From: Entamoeba invadens IP1
Lineage: Eukaryota > Evosea > Mastigamoebida > Endamoebidae
Assembly: GCF_000330505.1 (NCBI RefSeq)
Contig: NW_004440180.1
Span: forward strand, 130,297-194,296
Length of the DNA stretch: 64,000 bases
Direction of reading: 5' to 3'
Below, in pieces: positions 11,601 to 19,965 of this stretch. Numbering within the stretch: position 1 is the stretch's first letter; every line of letters starts with the position of its first letter. Under the pieces are notes generated by a model. It was not told the origin of the DNA. It saw only the letters and a list, made by a program, of their open reading frames with translations, and did not search any database. The position numbers and the translations under genes were made by a program.

Positions 11601-12601
11601 AGCGCCGAAGGACAGAAGACCTTGAGAATGAGAAGAGAGAGAAAGAGAAGTTTGAGAAAGAGAAGCAAAAGATCGAACGGGAACGACTCGAGAAATTTGC
11701 AACGACGCCGGAAGACGTTTTGGCGAAGATGGAAATAGACACCAAGAAACAAGCGGACAAATTGATGGAGTCATCTGATGGAGTTGAGATCATAGAGGGG
11801 GAAGAGAGTTGTAGTGATTCGAGTTCGGAGAATTACGAAATCTGTGAGATGGAGAATAGCGATGATGGGGCTATTGTAGAAGAGAATTTGAGTGAGAGTG
11901 GGAATGATGACACCCCGGAGAACACAAGTAAGCCAATAATTAAAGAAGCCACTGACGACTCGGACGAGTGGAAGGGCGGGGAAAAGCCCAAGAAAGAGGG
12001 GTACACAGGGAAAGAGTGGCTGAAGATGTATAAACAAGGCAAAGACTTTATGTTCAACAAAACAATTAATTCGAAAGATCGGATAATGACGGCTTTAGCA
12101 AACAAGAAGGCGCTCCGTATGTTGAGTGGGGCTATTGTCTTTAAAATGTGCAAGAAAATTTATGACACTACACACAACAAATTTTCAACACAGGCATTCA
12201 ACGCGGCGATAGCGGGGAAGAAATCGATTATGGTTATCGTACAGACCGAAGGCTGTGTGTTTGGGTGTTACAACGAGAGTGATGGACTGCCTCGTGTTGT
12301 GAAGAGAGAAACACCAATCATTGCAAACAAAGCGTTTGTCTTTTCGTTGGTCAACCGCCTTGGGGAACCCTTTTTGGTCGAGAAGAAGACGAACTCGTCC
12401 TTTTATTTGCACAACACAGATGATAACGGTATCGTCAGTTTCGACTGCTGTTTCACCATCAAAAAGGACAAGAAGATATACGTCCAGAACAAGAAATGGA
12501 GTGAGTGCTACAACACCAAATTTGATAGTGGGATTCTCACCGGCGCCACTTTTCCTGTTGTTGCGGATATGGAGCGGCTCGTGGTGTTTGAATGGAATTG
12601 A
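8633..12601 (+). CDS. three-copy TLDc-like domain protein with a long charged coiled coil
   Basis: The 1322-residue product has an N-terminal helical region (1-220) and a Gln/Asn/Thr-rich linker. Two TLDc-like domains follow at about 411-565 and 646-810. A long Glu/Arg/Lys coiled coil runs from about 826 to 1022, then an acidic stretch (about 1035-1115) and a third TLDc-like domain from 1152 to the end. Each copy has the TLDc pattern of a hydrophobic strand then FG: GKVFGFFSG, GLIFGIYNQ and GCVFGCYNE, followed by FVF or FAFVFS. In other eukaryotes TLDc proteins bind the V-ATPase or act in oxidative-stress responses; the role here is unknown. The domains are divergent and the call rests on pattern. 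A single-copy coiled-coil protein is the alternative reading, but the three FG motifs argue against it. Confidence 0.75.
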   Translation: MTTVEYLESVLKELDLSCSRQIVFNPLVINFLRSLLMYVQEAKGGALPEHPTQEAPQPLQLQRNFQDQLASLKDELTQLIDQNTSTMNLRIVTMSDTMQGLYDKVNAIETQKLLNGILSGTNTEHTTKLNALDVQLEELKGKVSILTNSLLTLKTEMSTLKAPQDELTTLNNKCEALRVQLSQVTLKVDKLNQQNNDVIHENEVPKPLFGFNQEQPQNSSDVSTNEKTKQTTDTFKPNFQFTPTIKPSVVEKKGEPKSEQKVEKKEVNVGKLEENKMNAQNKTSPSYCDKVDEIDKTVKEQTNSQTVNKTQTNQIQQTQKKQNEQLEQKDDVTPQRKSTNQMNGSYTTNVQNQENCIEKTIEVKQMLPTTQVNAQEIVTLSQTGTLPKLQPFSDTVNSPQITAQLSGWCQGKVKLLFLSDERKIDSQHVNKKIHGKKGILVMCRSESGKVFGFFSGGKVPETTEMKGKSAFVKNDWKHFVFMFEGKNQIGTKFEKKDCGDTIVWNSIGSGVFVDCRDAFAIGENFVVVGRTAFEDKYFDAVSIETLVGSQRITLNDIAIFGVEGENDSKESVQEAQEPQQSTEVESRCTQEQQNEKQILPQTKSAKFEENKSVGNSIASEAEVQLHKKLQEIISSTREQTDLALFMNDKVVTALYLSWNNQRFSSLLYDSKENGMDPQRFSKFLSCIANTIIAVQTTSGLIFGIYNQTKAPQFSTRKATIEGDTNHFAFVFSTSKVGARFKTKSPPQVGFIGDMNDVMFQVGSSLIVFQDGRIVISDEFNKLYDGDMSNEEMVGGATEGLKLQRLVVMVTSTSEAVISRALSYKSSVIKQEKESERKEAEMARIQKEREEKARRQREEAERKRVEDEQMRVLEEAARKEEERRVQLETERKNKMAEEKRKQLAEEQRKVNEEKERQRVIEAEQRRKEKEDMEKVKAAEAEAKRITEEKERQEKEAAEQKRIEEERLNNERKQLEAAFIEQENERKRLEDERRRTEDLENEKREKEKFEKEKQKIERERLEKFATTPEDVLAKMEIDTKKQADKLMESSDGVEIIEGEESCSDSSSENYEICEMENSDDGAIVEENLSESGNDDTPENTSKPIIKEATDDSDEWKGGEKPKKEGYTGKEWLKMYKQGKDFMFNKTINSKDRIMTALANKKALRMLSGAIVFKMCKKIYDTTHNKFSTQAFNAAIAGKKSIMVIVQTEGCVFGCYNESDGLPRVVKRETPIIANKAFVFSLVNRLGEPFLVEKKTNSSFYLHNTDDNGIVSFDCCFTIKKDKKIYVQNKKWSECYNTKFDSGILTGATFPVVADMERLVVFEWN

Positions 12602-12667
12602 TTTTGTCTTGATTTGCTATATGTGGTTTATAGAAGAGAGCGATACACAACAATCAATAGAAAACAA

Positions 12668-15235
12668 TCAGAACTGGAGGTATTGCCATCTGATCTTGAT
12701 GACTAAGTCTTCGTTCCCAGCCTTTGCATAGATGAGTGACAAATTGAATGCAATCTCGCGATCAAGCAACGCCTCTGCACTGTTCTTTGGGATGATGGAC
12801 AGCGCTTGTTCATAGAAATTCGACGCTAAATAGAGGACGTCGAGCTGATGATAGAACCTCCCAACGTTGTACAACCCCTCCTTTTTGAATCCGCATAACT
12901 CTAAATACCTTTTCAAGTACGTCAGACTGTTCACCATCACTGAGGACTTATCTATAGTATTTCGATTCGCAACATCGCCAAGAAAACACAGAGAAATGGA
13001 CAAATTGAGTAATGCAGAGTTCTTCTGGTTGTCGTACACATCAAACAGTAACGTGAGGGCCTTGTTATATTGGCACGTCGTCAAGAAGAGGTTGCCCAAT
13101 ATAATAGTGATGATCTCCTCCTTCGGGTATTTGGAGTGCATGCGACTGAAGTACTTGAGGAGGCCCGGGTTAGTCTGTCGGCGACTCAACACGATGATCT
13201 TGTTAAAGAAGAACCAGAGATCCTTTCGATTGGGGAAGACAAGACAGAGTGCTTTCAATTGAAAAATCGCCGCTTCGAATGATGAATACCTCAAACAAAT
13301 GTTAATGAACGACGTCCGTATAGCTACCTCGTTGTCTTCATCATGCCCCAAAACTGTTATTAAAGACTCGATCGTTTGCTTACACTCGTCCATTTTGTTG
13401 ATGACAGCCGCACATGTAATATGCCACGTGATGTATTTTTTAATCCTTTCAATGCCTAACACCTCTTCAAGTAATACAAAGGTCCCTGCTATTTCAATCA
13501 CTTTACGATTATCACGGTCAGTGTTCCGAGTCTTTTTGTCAACTAAACTACTCTCTTCCGTCTCACTTCTGTCCGTCTTTTCATTCTCATTGAAGGTCTC
13601 CACCGGCTCGACTTGTTTCTGTTTCAGACTCTCGACCTTTTGGGGGACATCAAATTGGTCCCACTTGATCTCTTCATTTGGTATTGGTGGTGCTACTGTG
13701 ACGGCAGTGTCCTTTCTCTTTTTGCGCTTCGTCTGAAAGAGTCTGTCCTCTTCAATTTCACTCTCTTCCGTATGCTTTTTCTCCTTCTTTTCTTCAACCG
13801 GCATTTCAACACCCAAAATCGACAACACCGCACCCATCCGCCACTTCTTCGACCGTGAAAATCGAAACTGTTTGATGCGCGATTTGATCAGGTCCGTCTC
13901 CTCCTTTTGTATCACCTTCCCAAAGATCCACAGAAACGTCTCATAACACTTCTCGTAATTGTCTTGCCTGTAAAACCCTTTCATCTTCATCCTCAATATT
14001 TCTATCACATCATTCTGCTCGCTCATGTTCTGGAAGACTTCGATGTCGTTCATCTGCTCCAAACTCTCAAAGTAGTGATCACTGATCTCACACATCTTGT
14101 CGTACTCCCCCTCCTGTAACATCTTTCTCATTAACAAGACAGTGACATCCCCGCGATACCCACACTCTTTGTGCGAATTCTCCCCATACTGGAACGCAAG
14201 CGGCTCGTTCCCTAAATTCCAGTAACACACGGCCAAGTTGCCCCATATGACGGCGTTGTCCATCCCTTCAAAACTGCGAATCTTTTCATACAACTCCATC
14301 GCCTTTTGATACTCCTTTTTTTTCATCAACTCATTTGCTATTAACACACTCAAGTCGACAATATTCGGGTTGATGTTCTTCAGATGATATAAGTAGTACG
14401 GCATCCACGTCTCCTCACTCTTCTTGCGGATATTGAATATGCAGACATTGGCTTGCATGTCTACGGGGAACGTACTCTCGTCGTGCGTCTTCACGTAGTT
14501 TGTGTAAAATTCAGAGAACTCGTCGAGCATTTCGTTGTCGAGTAAAAGCTCCATTAATATATTCCCAAGACTTAATTCAACGTCTTTATTCTCTTTAATC
14601 CGTTGCTTGACACCTCCTAATACGACACTCGCAGCTTCTTTCTTCCTCTTTTCTGTGATAAGAGCCGTCGCTATCTGTTTTGCTGTTGTCGCGGTTCCAT
14701 CAAGAGCTATGAGTGCTTGGAATGTCGATAAAACGCCGCGCGAGTCCGACATCTGTGTCCCAACTTTGACTCTCTCGTAGAGCAAATCGACGTTCTTGGG
14801 ATCGTGGAGAACAGCTTTCGATAAACAGTAGTAGTACTGCTCTTCGTCGCCATCTTCTTTAAACATGTCTGCAAGCCGCTTCCACAACTCTCCGTCAGTT
14901 CGCGTCATATGCGCCGCTATCATGAAATAATCCCTTGCAGTCTTCTTATCTCCCAAATCGGAGTATATCATACCCAATGTGTGATAACTATCGGGAATTT
15001 GTGGCGCGACTTTAATGGCTTCGAGAGCATACTCCGTGGCTTGCGAATACTCCTTTTTAACATAACACATCGAAGCTTCTCCTATCAGCTTTTTAACAGA
15101 GTCGGGTATTTTTCGGGTTTTGGGCTTCGAGTCGGAGAGATCAGAAGAGTCGGAAGAGTCCGTGTTACTCGACTCACTTAATAACCCCGTTATATCTTCG
15201 CTGTCACTCCCAAACAAATACTCACCCACTGACAT
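12668..15235 (-). CDS. TFIIIC TPR subunit (yeast Tfc4 / human GTF3C3 type)
   Basis: The 855-residue product starts with an acidic, Ser-rich segment (1-45), followed by GEASMCYVKKEYSQA and YHTLGMIYSDLGD. These are the opening TPRs of the TFIIIC tau131/GTF3C3 family (family: GEAN-x-x-y-ar-x-dy-x-x-A). Tetratricopeptide repeats continue to about 420. A charged Lys/Glu linker (about 470-560) follows, then a second TPR array ending NLSLIYAKAGNEDLV close to the stop. TFIIIC binds A and B boxes of tRNA genes and recruits TFIIIB; this subunit bridges DNA-bound TFIIIC and TFIIIB. It is transcribed towards the TLDc-like gene with 66 bp between stops. A tRNA gene lies about 330 bp upstream, probably by coincidence. 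Confidence 0.82.
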   Translation of the reverse strand: MSVGEYLFGSDSEDITGLLSESSNTDSSDSSDLSDSKPKTRKIPDSVKKLIGEASMCYVKKEYSQATEYALEAIKVAPQIPDSYHTLGMIYSDLGDKKTARDYFMIAAHMTRTDGELWKRLADMFKEDGDEEQYYYCLSKAVLHDPKNVDLLYERVKVGTQMSDSRGVLSTFQALIALDGTATTAKQIATALITEKRKKEAASVVLGGVKQRIKENKDVELSLGNILMELLLDNEMLDEFSEFYTNYVKTHDESTFPVDMQANVCIFNIRKKSEETWMPYYLYHLKNINPNIVDLSVLIANELMKKKEYQKAMELYEKIRSFEGMDNAVIWGNLAVCYWNLGNEPLAFQYGENSHKECGYRGDVTVLLMRKMLQEGEYDKMCEISDHYFESLEQMNDIEVFQNMSEQNDVIEILRMKMKGFYRQDNYEKCYETFLWIFGKVIQKEETDLIKSRIKQFRFSRSKKWRMGAVLSILGVEMPVEEKKEKKHTEESEIEEDRLFQTKRKKRKDTAVTVAPPIPNEEIKWDQFDVPQKVESLKQKQVEPVETFNENEKTDRSETEESSLVDKKTRNTDRDNRKVIEIAGTFVLLEEVLGIERIKKYITWHITCAAVINKMDECKQTIESLITVLGHDEDNEVAIRTSFINICLRYSSFEAAIFQLKALCLVFPNRKDLWFFFNKIIVLSRRQTNPGLLKYFSRMHSKYPKEEIITIILGNLFLTTCQYNKALTLLFDVYDNQKNSALLNLSISLCFLGDVANRNTIDKSSVMVNSLTYLKRYLELCGFKKEGLYNVGRFYHQLDVLYLASNFYEQALSIIPKNSAEALLDREIAFNLSLIYAKAGNEDLVIKIRWQYLQF

Positions 15236-15564
15236 GTGTGATTTGGTTTGTTCATACTAGTTCTTATTATTAAAAAAAAACTATACTTTTATAATAAATA
15301 AATGATAATATATAATTAAAAATAATTTTTAACTAATTTTTAAATGTTATTGTCATTTTATTAAATTAAAACGTAATAATGAGGTTTCTAAATAGCTAGT
15401 CTTATATTATTAAAAAATTAATTAAACTAGTTTACATTATTTGATTATTTTATTTTTTTAAATAATTTTTACAAAATGTATATTATTTAATTAACTAATA
15501 AAATAATAATTCAATAGTTTAATTTTGTAATGTTATCTATATTTTTTATGAAATTTTATTAGAA
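15236..15564. other. AT-rich spacer upstream of the TFIIIC subunit and tRNA
   Basis: Mostly A/T runs; it presumably holds the promoter of the minus-strand TFIIIC gene and the upstream flank of the tRNA. No discrete motif is supported. Confidence 0.5.
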
Positions 15565-15635
15565 GCATTTGTGGTCTAAGGGCAGAATTCCACCCTTCCA
15601 AGGTGGAGATCCGGGTTCGAGTCCCGGCAAATGCA
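15565..15635 (+). tRNA. tRNA-Gly (anticodon TCC)
   Basis: A complete cloverleaf is visible. The acceptor stem pairs GCATTTG (15565-15571) with CAAATGC (15628-15634), with A as discriminator. The anticodon stem CCACC/GGTGG encloses the loop CTTCCAA, with anticodon TCC at 15597-15599, reading GGA. The T arm has GGGTTCGAGTCCC, which is also the B box; TGGTCTAAGGG from 15572 fits the A box. There is no intron. A TTTTT run at 15636-15640 is a Pol III terminator. It stands alone between protein genes, which is notable because Entamoeba tRNA genes are largely found in tandem arrays. Confidence 0.97.
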
Positions 15636-15727
15636 TTTTTACAATAATTAAAAAAAGTTTTATTATTATTTTAATAAATTAATATTAACTTTTATAAATA
15701 AAGACAAATTCTAATTTACTAGGTAAA

Positions 15728-16876
15728 TTAAAAGATATCGTTTAAGATTTTGAGGCATCCATCGTGGTCAATATCCTTATAAGCACCAGCTGGATTTTCT
15801 TTGAACTTTGCAGCAATTTCCTCGAAGTGCTCCTTTCCATATCCCCATTCAGAGAGTCTTGTCTTCATTCCAATTCGTTTGAAGAAGTTTTCAGTAGCTT
15901 CAATAGCATCTTCTGGTTTAGCATTTTTGATGCCATAGACGTTTTCAGCCATTTGAATCAACTTTTGAGCGTTCTTCTCTTTGTTGAATCTCATAACACC
16001 TGGTGTGGTCATTGCAAGTGTCTCTCCATGTGCAAGACCGTAATAAGTCGTAATTTCGTGTCCAACAGCATGTGCACCTCCGCACATGGATACACCAACA
16101 CACAAAGACCAATTAAGAGCCACAGTAGCCGCATAACAGAAATCAGCTCGAGTCTTATAGTCTGTTGGATCATTAATGGTTTTCTCCGCTACACTCATGA
16201 TGACTTTGAATACCCCTTCCGACTCTGCATCAGTCACTGCATTCTTCTGATAATGTGGAATGTACTGTTCATAGACATGTACAAATGAATCAACTAACCC
16301 ATTTCTTACTTGGTTAACAGGAAGTGACATTGTGTAAACAGGATCCACTATGGAGAAGGTGGGATAGACACTTGGATGGAAGAAATGCGACTTTGTTTTA
16401 TCAGAAACACGTGAGATAACCGCCCCACAATTCATTTCACTTCCTGTCGCTGGAATGGTAAGTACAACTCCAATTTTGGCTTTGGCTGGATTGGGTTCAT
16501 ACTTCCCATACTTCATTATAATATCATAAGTATCTGTGCTATACGTATGTTCAAGAGCAAGAGCGATGTACTTGGTTGCATCTACAACTGAACCTCCACC
16601 GACAGCCAAAAGAAAATCAATGTTGTTCTCTTTGGCAAGTTGAATTGCTTTAAGGCAAGTCTCATGGTGGGGATTTGGTTCGATTCCTGCAAATTCACAA
16701 ATGGGTGTGACATACTTTAAAACATCATTGTAAACTCCATTTTTCTTAATAGACCCACCACCATATATTAACATCACACGAGAAGTCGTTGGAATCAAAT
16801 TTTGCTTCTTGATCTCTTCAATAGAACCTTTTCCATAGATGAGTCTCACTGGATTGCAATAAGTGAAGTTGTCCAT
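15728..16876 (-). CDS. iron-containing alcohol dehydrogenase, YqhD/butanol-dehydrogenase type
   Basis: The 382-residue product reduces aldehydes to alcohols in the cytosol. The N-terminal nucleotide-binding half has YGGGSIKKNGV (38-48), the YqhD-type motif associated with NADPH use, and GGGSVVDATK at 93-102. The metal ligands are all in place: Asp196 and His200 in DSFVH, His269 in GGAHAVGH, and His283 in LAHGE. Length matches the family (about 385). Similar enzymes in E. histolytica are called ADH3 and, in anaerobic fermentation, help reoxidise cofactors. The family is widespread in bacteria, so ancient lateral transfer is possible but cannot be tested here. Codon use looks like that of neighbouring genes. 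Confidence 0.93.
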   Translation of the reverse strand: MDNFTYCNPVRLIYGKGSIEEIKKQNLIPTTSRVMLIYGGGSIKKNGVYNDVLKYVTPICEFAGIEPNPHHETCLKAIQLAKENNIDFLLAVGGGSVVDATKYIALALEHTYSTDTYDIIMKYGKYEPNPAKAKIGVVLTIPATGSEMNCGAVISRVSDKTKSHFFHPSVYPTFSIVDPVYTMSLPVNQVRNGLVDSFVHVYEQYIPHYQKNAVTDAESEGVFKVIMSVAEKTINDPTDYKTRADFCYAATVALNWSLCVGVSMCGGAHAVGHEITTYYGLAHGETLAMTTPGVMRFNKEKNAQKLIQMAENVYGIKNAKPEDAIEATENFFKRIGMKTRLSEWGYGKEHFEEIAAKFKENPAGAYKDIDHDGCLKILNDIF

Positions 16877-17290
16877 TTTGTGAATAATTGAATTACTTTC
16901 GGTTTAAATAGATCTTAAGCAATATAATTTCGTTGTTTATTGAAGTTTTTGAATCAAAGTTATGTATTTTATGAGAAAGTAAATTGCATTACAACTTGTA
17001 ATACAACTAACAAATACCAATTCAAAGTATAATTCCAAAGGTTAGTCTTTATTAAATAATTGATTACGTATTTTTTGTATAATTGGAACATTTTTTTATT
17101 TTTGACTTTCAAATTGCAAGGCAATGAAGATATAATAATTAATCATTTACAAACTATGTTGATATAGTAAAATAATTTATAAAATATGAAGAATTAACCA
17201 CCTTATGGTTTTTTATATAGTTTCATTTAAAATTTGTTTTTTATTTTAAGAACAAAAAAATATTTGAATAACAAAAACTGTAAAAAACAA
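16877..17290. other. AT-rich spacer upstream of the alcohol dehydrogenase
   Basis: Probably the promoter of the minus-strand dehydrogenase near 16880-16930; the rest is featureless. The left boundary of the neighbouring transposon relic was not found. Confidence 0.4.
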
Positions 17291-17299
17291 AATGTTGAA

Positions 17300-18889
17300 A
17301 AAATGACCAAAAAAGCTTCAAGTCTTCAAGAAATCAGAATGAACACTTTAGATCGGGGTAAAAACACTTTAATGGAAAGGGAAAAAGTTAATAAAATACT
17401 CAAAACAATAAAAAATTCAGAATCATTAAAACAATCTTTATTGGAGTCTTTGACAATGACAGAGCAAATCAAATTATTTTTAAATAATACCAATTTTCTC
17501 TAACAAATATGAGTAGACTATTCAGCATCACTCCTCAAACACTTTCTGGGCATTTGAAGAAACATGAAACTGTTGATCCAGATTGGATTTTCGTAAAATA
17601 TCAAGAAAAATAGATGAATCTATTGAATAACTTATACCATTGTGTCCAGAAAAGAAAATTGCATTATCGAATTCGTTTATAATAAACCTCCGTGAAAAAA
17701 GATCCTTTCTTCGAAATATCATATAGTGGTTTAAGAAGACACATATAATATTTCCATGATTGCGTGAAAATTAAAGTAGTGCCAGATGAATTGAAAGAGT
17801 ACAACTTGATTTCATCCACATTTACGACAATTACAAAACATTAAAGTTGTTCACTGAAACGCCAGCAGCACTTTTTTCAATGTAGATGAAGTCGGTTTTT
17901 CTGATTGGATGGATAAACACAACATGTTTGTTTATATTACCAAAGAGAAGTATGAAAAACTCAAGGATTCAGAAGAAGTTAAACTTGGAGTGTTTCATTC
18001 GTTCAAATGTAGCACATGTATAGCTTGTGTTTCTCTTGATGGTGCTTTTGTTACTCCAGCAATTGTTCTTCCGAACGAGAAATATTATTCTGATCTTGAA
18101 GCGGATTGTCATGGTTGGTTATTATATTATACCAAAACGGGGTTTGTCGATGAAACAATTATTCAATTGTGGTTAGTTAACCATCTCATACCACACATTG
18201 AAATGACAAGAAGACTATTAAACTGAAAAAGGAAACAGCGGTTGTTACAATGGACAATTTCACGGGTCATATTAGGAGTGAAATGACCGAGTTTGCAAGT
18301 CAACGTATTGTCGTTTTTTATTACTTCGTGCCTCATTCGAGCCATCTTGTCCAGTTCTTAGATTTATGTTTTGGGTATTGCCAAGCAAGCCCTGAATACA
18401 AGAGGTCCAACAACAATTGTAGAAAAGTCACTACCTTCAATCTCAATTAGCACAGTTGAACAAAAAGACGAGTTCAAGAAAGGTTTGAGTGATTGGATCC
18501 GAATGTTGAGTGAGAAAGACGGAAGACTCCACATTTTATTGAGAAGGTCTAACACATTAAGAGAACCAACTGGTATGCCAATAACTTATCACGCAAAGAA
18601 AGTGTTGGAAGTTATGGAATCAAAGGCGACCAATAATGTAATAGTTGCTTCGTTTAGAAGGTCTGGTGTTGTTGGTGTTTATTTAGGTCGAGTGAAGCGA
18701 ATGTTTGTTTCGTTAAAGGAAGCAAGTCTTTTACTCCAGGAAGCCGGTAATGTTTTCATTTCGGAGATGATCGAGTACTTCGTAGTACCAGAAGTTGACT
18801 GTTTCTTGGTCACAATCCAAATGGAAACTTTGCCTTGGGTTGTCCCAAGACTAGTGACCCAAGCTGAACCGGATGTTATGTTAGCATAA
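17300..18889 (+). pseudogene. second pogo-like DDE transposase, degenerate
   Basis: Pieces in different frames give the order expected of a pogo/Tigger transposase. An N-terminal charged segment lies at 17304-17503. A helix-turn-helix stretch starting SRLFSITPQTL follows from 17513. The DDE core includes FNVDEVGFSDW near 17880-17906, ACVSLDGAFVTPAIVLP (about 18025-18075), VTMDNFTGH near 18245, and HSSHLVQFLDL near 18335-18365. All three catalytic aspartates are still present, with 35 residues between the second and third. Frameshifts at about 17600, 18225 and 18370 plus stops show it is inactive. It differs from the relic at 3447-4910 and has no matching TIRs, so it is another subfamily. Confidence 0.7.
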
Positions 18890-18907
18890 CATATTAATCC
18901 GGTTATT

Positions 18908-18974
18908 AATGAATTAGACAAATTAGTTGTCTAATTCATTCGCCAAATTAGACAACTAATTTGGCGAATGAATT
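18908..18974. repeat. two overlapping near-perfect palindromes
   Basis: One hairpin has 14 bp arms (18908-18921 and 18927-18940, loop ATTAG). The second has 19 bp perfect arms (18933-18951 and 18956-18974, loop ACAA). They share the segment 18933-18940, so the DNA could fold either way. The palindromes sit right after the last pogo-like coding remnant (stop at about 18889) and before a piggyBac-like zinc-finger remnant, so they may be abutting ends of transposons or a foldback insertion. Confidence 0.85.
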
Positions 18975-18999
18975 ATCCAAAACAACAAAACCCACGACA

Positions 19000-19241
19000 A
19001 TACGCAAATTACATGTTCCATCAAAAACAACGTTATTAGAAAATGTAACGGATTCGTTGTCATGAAAGAGGGGTTAGATGTAAAACGACGCAGAGGACGA
19101 TGTTGGATTTGTACACAATCTGGAATAGTCACAAACACTTCAAAAACTTGTTTAAATTGTGAAAAATGTGTATGTACAAATCATTCTGTCCAGATTTATG
19201 TAACTGTATGCAACATTTGTTTACAGATAATAACAAAATAA
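19000..19241 (+). pseudogene. C-terminal cysteine-rich domain of a piggyBac-like transposase (fragment)
   Basis: An open frame ending TAA at 19239-19241 encodes a basic stretch KRRRGRCWIC followed by regularly spaced metal ligands: C-x2-C, C-x2-C-x2-C-x-C-x2-H, then C-x2-C near the end. This C5-6HC2 cross-brace spacing at the extreme C terminus, after an Arg-rich turn, matches the piggyBac cysteine-rich domain. The rest of the transposase is missing, and what lies upstream is a pogo-like relic in a different frame. An alternative is a PHD/RING-like finger of an unrelated gene. piggyBac elements are known in E. invadens and E. moshkovskii. Confidence 0.45.
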
Positions 19242-19965
19242 CCACTATTATAATCAAATGTTATTCTAAAGTCTATTACCAATTTCAATTTTTAAAATGA
19301 TTTATTTTTAATTTTGGTTTAAAAAAAGTCCTTCAAACGGGATGTTTTCGTGTGTATTGTAATACACATTTTTGGTCTTTTTTTCTGTTTTGTTTTTTTT
19401 ATCAAAATGATTTTAAATTTACATGAAATTTGGAATTTCTGTGTTATTTAAGGTGTTAATAAGATCGTTGCAAAAAAGATCGTCAGAAATGCAAACGTTT
19501 TTTCAGCTTTTTTTAAATACAAATTGCAAAAATTAAAGTTTTCAACAATAAAGATTTTTTATAAAACAAAAAATAAATGGAACACCAACGTGTTAAAATA
19601 AATTTTTAAAATAATTTATTGTAATGTGTTAATAATGGACAGATGTATAGAATTTATTTTTTTTTGAAACAAAAATTTAATCTTCCAACTTTATTATATT
19701 ATTAAAATATTATATAAATAATATTATATAATAAAAACAACTATAATGTATAACATTAATAACAATACAATATAATATTTTATAATAGTAGAAGGATAAA
19801 TTATCAAAAACTTTCTTTTTTTTACCTGTTTTATCTAACATTTTTAAAGTCATTTATTATTAAATAATAAATAAAACTGATTTAAACATTTGAGTAGTTT
19901 TAAATTAAAAGAACGAATTGTTTTGCAATACAAGCTTAGGAAAATTGAACTAAAAAACACAACAA
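19242..19965. other. AT-rich spacer upstream of the CH-domain gene
   Basis: No gene seen. 19680-19800 is almost purely A/T with ATATTATATAATA-like repeats. The promoter of the downstream gene presumably lies in the last 100 bp, where GAAC occurs at about 19910 and again near 19947; GAAC is a known Entamoeba core-promoter element, but the match is short. Confidence 0.4.

Noticed and set aside
10826..11793. Long minus-strand frames opposite the coiled-coil region of the TLDc-like gene
   Set aside because: Ser/Phe/Leu-rich shadows of the Glu/Arg/Lys codons on the plus strand.
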